Of a stretch of 5,632 nucleotides of DNA, positions 5,211 to 5,632 are shown piece after piece. Each line of letters begins with the position of its first letter. The first letter of the stretch is position 1. The translations under genes were made by a program, and so were the position numbers. Origin of the DNA: Ruminococcus sp. (GTDB lineage: Bacteria; Bacillota_A; Clostridia; Oscillospirales; Ruminococcaceae); the NCBI GenBank assembly GCA_017418765.1, contig JAFOMV010000076.1, positions 1 to 5,632 on the forward strand, given 5' to 3'. The notes beneath the pieces were generated by a model that worked only from the letters and a program-made list of their open reading frames with translations, ran no database searches and was not told the origin of the DNA.

Positions 5211-5392
5211 AACAAAAATACTGTTGGTTTGCACAAAGCATTAAGGGTCATATTGACATATTTGACAAATAAAAGGCTGAAATAGTATTTTTTCCTGCTT
5301 TTTGAGGTATAAACAGCAGATAAAGACTATGTATGTCTGCATAAAAAAGACAAAGGTTAATTGTTAGTTTTTGCTAATTTACAAAAAAGGTG
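5211..5392. other. AT-rich noncoding stretch
   Basis: No convincing gene lies between the promoter cluster and the promoter at 5393; both strands have only very short frames without ribosome sites. Details seen are two TTGACA boxes nine bp apart (5253-5258 and 5262-5267) with no good -10 at standard spacing, the 13-bp palindrome TATTTGACAAATA (5259-5271), and a small imperfect stem between CTGCT (5295-5299) and AGCAG (5315-5319). If the promoter at 5141-5169 is active, this would be transcribed as part of a long leader. Confidence 0.5.
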
Positions 5393-5421
5393 TTTACAAA
5401 TAAATGTGTTTGTGTTATAAT
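5393..5421 (+). promoter_or_regulatory. Strong predicted vegetative promoter for the gene at 5510
   Basis: TTTACA (5393-5398), 17 bp, then a perfect TATAAT (5416-5421). A TG at 5413-5414 completes the extended -10 form TGnTATAAT. The start would be near 5428, giving a leader of about 82 nt. Confidence 0.8.
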
Positions 5422-5494
5422 GTTTAAAGCAGTTATACTCGGTTAACGAATACAGCGTTTTCCCAGTTATAACGTCTATATCTCAATTTTACTC

Positions 5495-5524
5495 AGGAGG
5501 TCAATTCCTTTGGACAAATCCTCC
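5495..5524 (+). promoter_or_regulatory. Ribosome-binding site with possible self-occluding hairpins
   Basis: AGGAGGT (5495-5501) lies 8 nt before the TTG start at 5510 and decides that start. AGGAG (5495-5499) can pair with TTCCT (5505-5509; four canonical pairs plus G-U). Alternatively GGAGG (5496-5500) pairs perfectly with CCTCC (5520-5524) in codons 4-5. Either fold would hide the site. The pairings are visible; a regulatory effect is inferred. Confidence 0.5.
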
Positions 5525-5632
5525 AACAAGAACTTCATTGAATCAAGAGGATATCTTGATATGGTGGATAAATGCAGAGACCTCATTGAAAGGTTTGGTG
5601 ACAAGATAGTTTATCCTACTGATGTTGCTGTC
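5510..5632 (+). CDS. Unrecognised protein, N-terminal fragment
   Basis: These are the first 41 codons of a gene that continues past the window. It starts with TTG at 5510, read as Met, after a full AGGAGGT ribosome site. The readable residues are mostly polar and helical-looking, with ESRGYLDMVDKCRDLIERFGDKI at 11-33 followed by VYPTDVAV at 34-41. There is no signal peptide or membrane segment so far. Such an amphipathic start could lead into a helix-turn-helix domain, but too little is present to say, and I do not recognise the family. It has its own strong promoter (5393-5421) and a leader of about 82 nt, so it is a separate unit from the fatty-acid operon and spoVAC. Confidence 0.75.
   Translation, partial: MDKSSNKNFIESRGYLDMVDKCRDLIERFGDKIVYPTDVAV

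Noticed and set aside
5430..5471. Repeated CAGTTATA at 5430-5437 and 5464-5471
   Set aside because: An 8-bp direct repeat in AT-rich DNA with no further shared flank is likely chance.
1..5632. CRISPR array, insertion sequence, tRNA, rRNA or riboswitch
   Set aside because: No spaced direct repeats, transposase frames, terminal inverted repeats, cloverleaf sequence or recognised aptamer core were seen.

Overview
The window is the 3' half of a bacterial type II fatty-acid synthesis operon, followed by a lone sporulation gene and a regulatory intergenic region. The order fabF-accB-fabZ-accC-accD-accA, with fabZ between accB and accC, is typical of Firmicutes. The type II carboxyltransferase split into AccD and AccA, the short AccA, the strong AGGAGG-type ribosome sites, the TTG starts, the mid-GC genes with AT-rich spacers and a SpoVAC homologue all point to an endospore-lineage Clostridia member. 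It looks most like Ruminococcus or a related Oscillospiraceae genus, but that placement is inferred from style and not proven.

Layout: 1-168 is the C-terminal end of FabF. Positions 184-4225 carry accB, fabZ, accC, accD and accA, all on the + strand. The gaps are short; accD and accA are 3 nt apart and the accA ribosome site lies inside the end of accD. acpP (4262-4498) follows, and a strong intrinsic terminator (4507-4535) closes the cluster. Together AccB, AccC, AccD and AccA make malonyl-CoA. AcpP carries the growing chain. FabF condenses and FabZ dehydrates.

A near-consensus vegetative promoter (TTGACG-17-TATACT, 4164-4192) lies inside the 3' end of accA, in a stretch whose GC content falls abruptly from about 52% to about 27%. 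acpP therefore probably has its own promoter in addition to operon readthrough.

After the terminator comes spoVAC (4585-5028), encoding a small membrane protein of the spore dipicolinic-acid channel. It stands without spoVAD or spoVAE beside it. Positions 5029-5509 hold no convincing protein gene but are dense in signals. On the minus strand a TTGACG-17-TATAAT promoter, a 5' hairpin starting at the predicted +1, a pyrimidine-rich tract with an anti-Shine-Dalgarno motif and a terminator with a seven-U tail together predict a small RNA of about 117 nt (5148 to 5032). An opposing promoter interleaves with it. Further right, a strong extended -10 promoter (5393-5421) drives a gene that starts with TTG at 5510 and runs off the window; I do not recognise that product.

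The most novel-looking item is the predicted minus-strand small RNA and its interleaved two-way promoter. The protein genes themselves are ordinary and well recognised.
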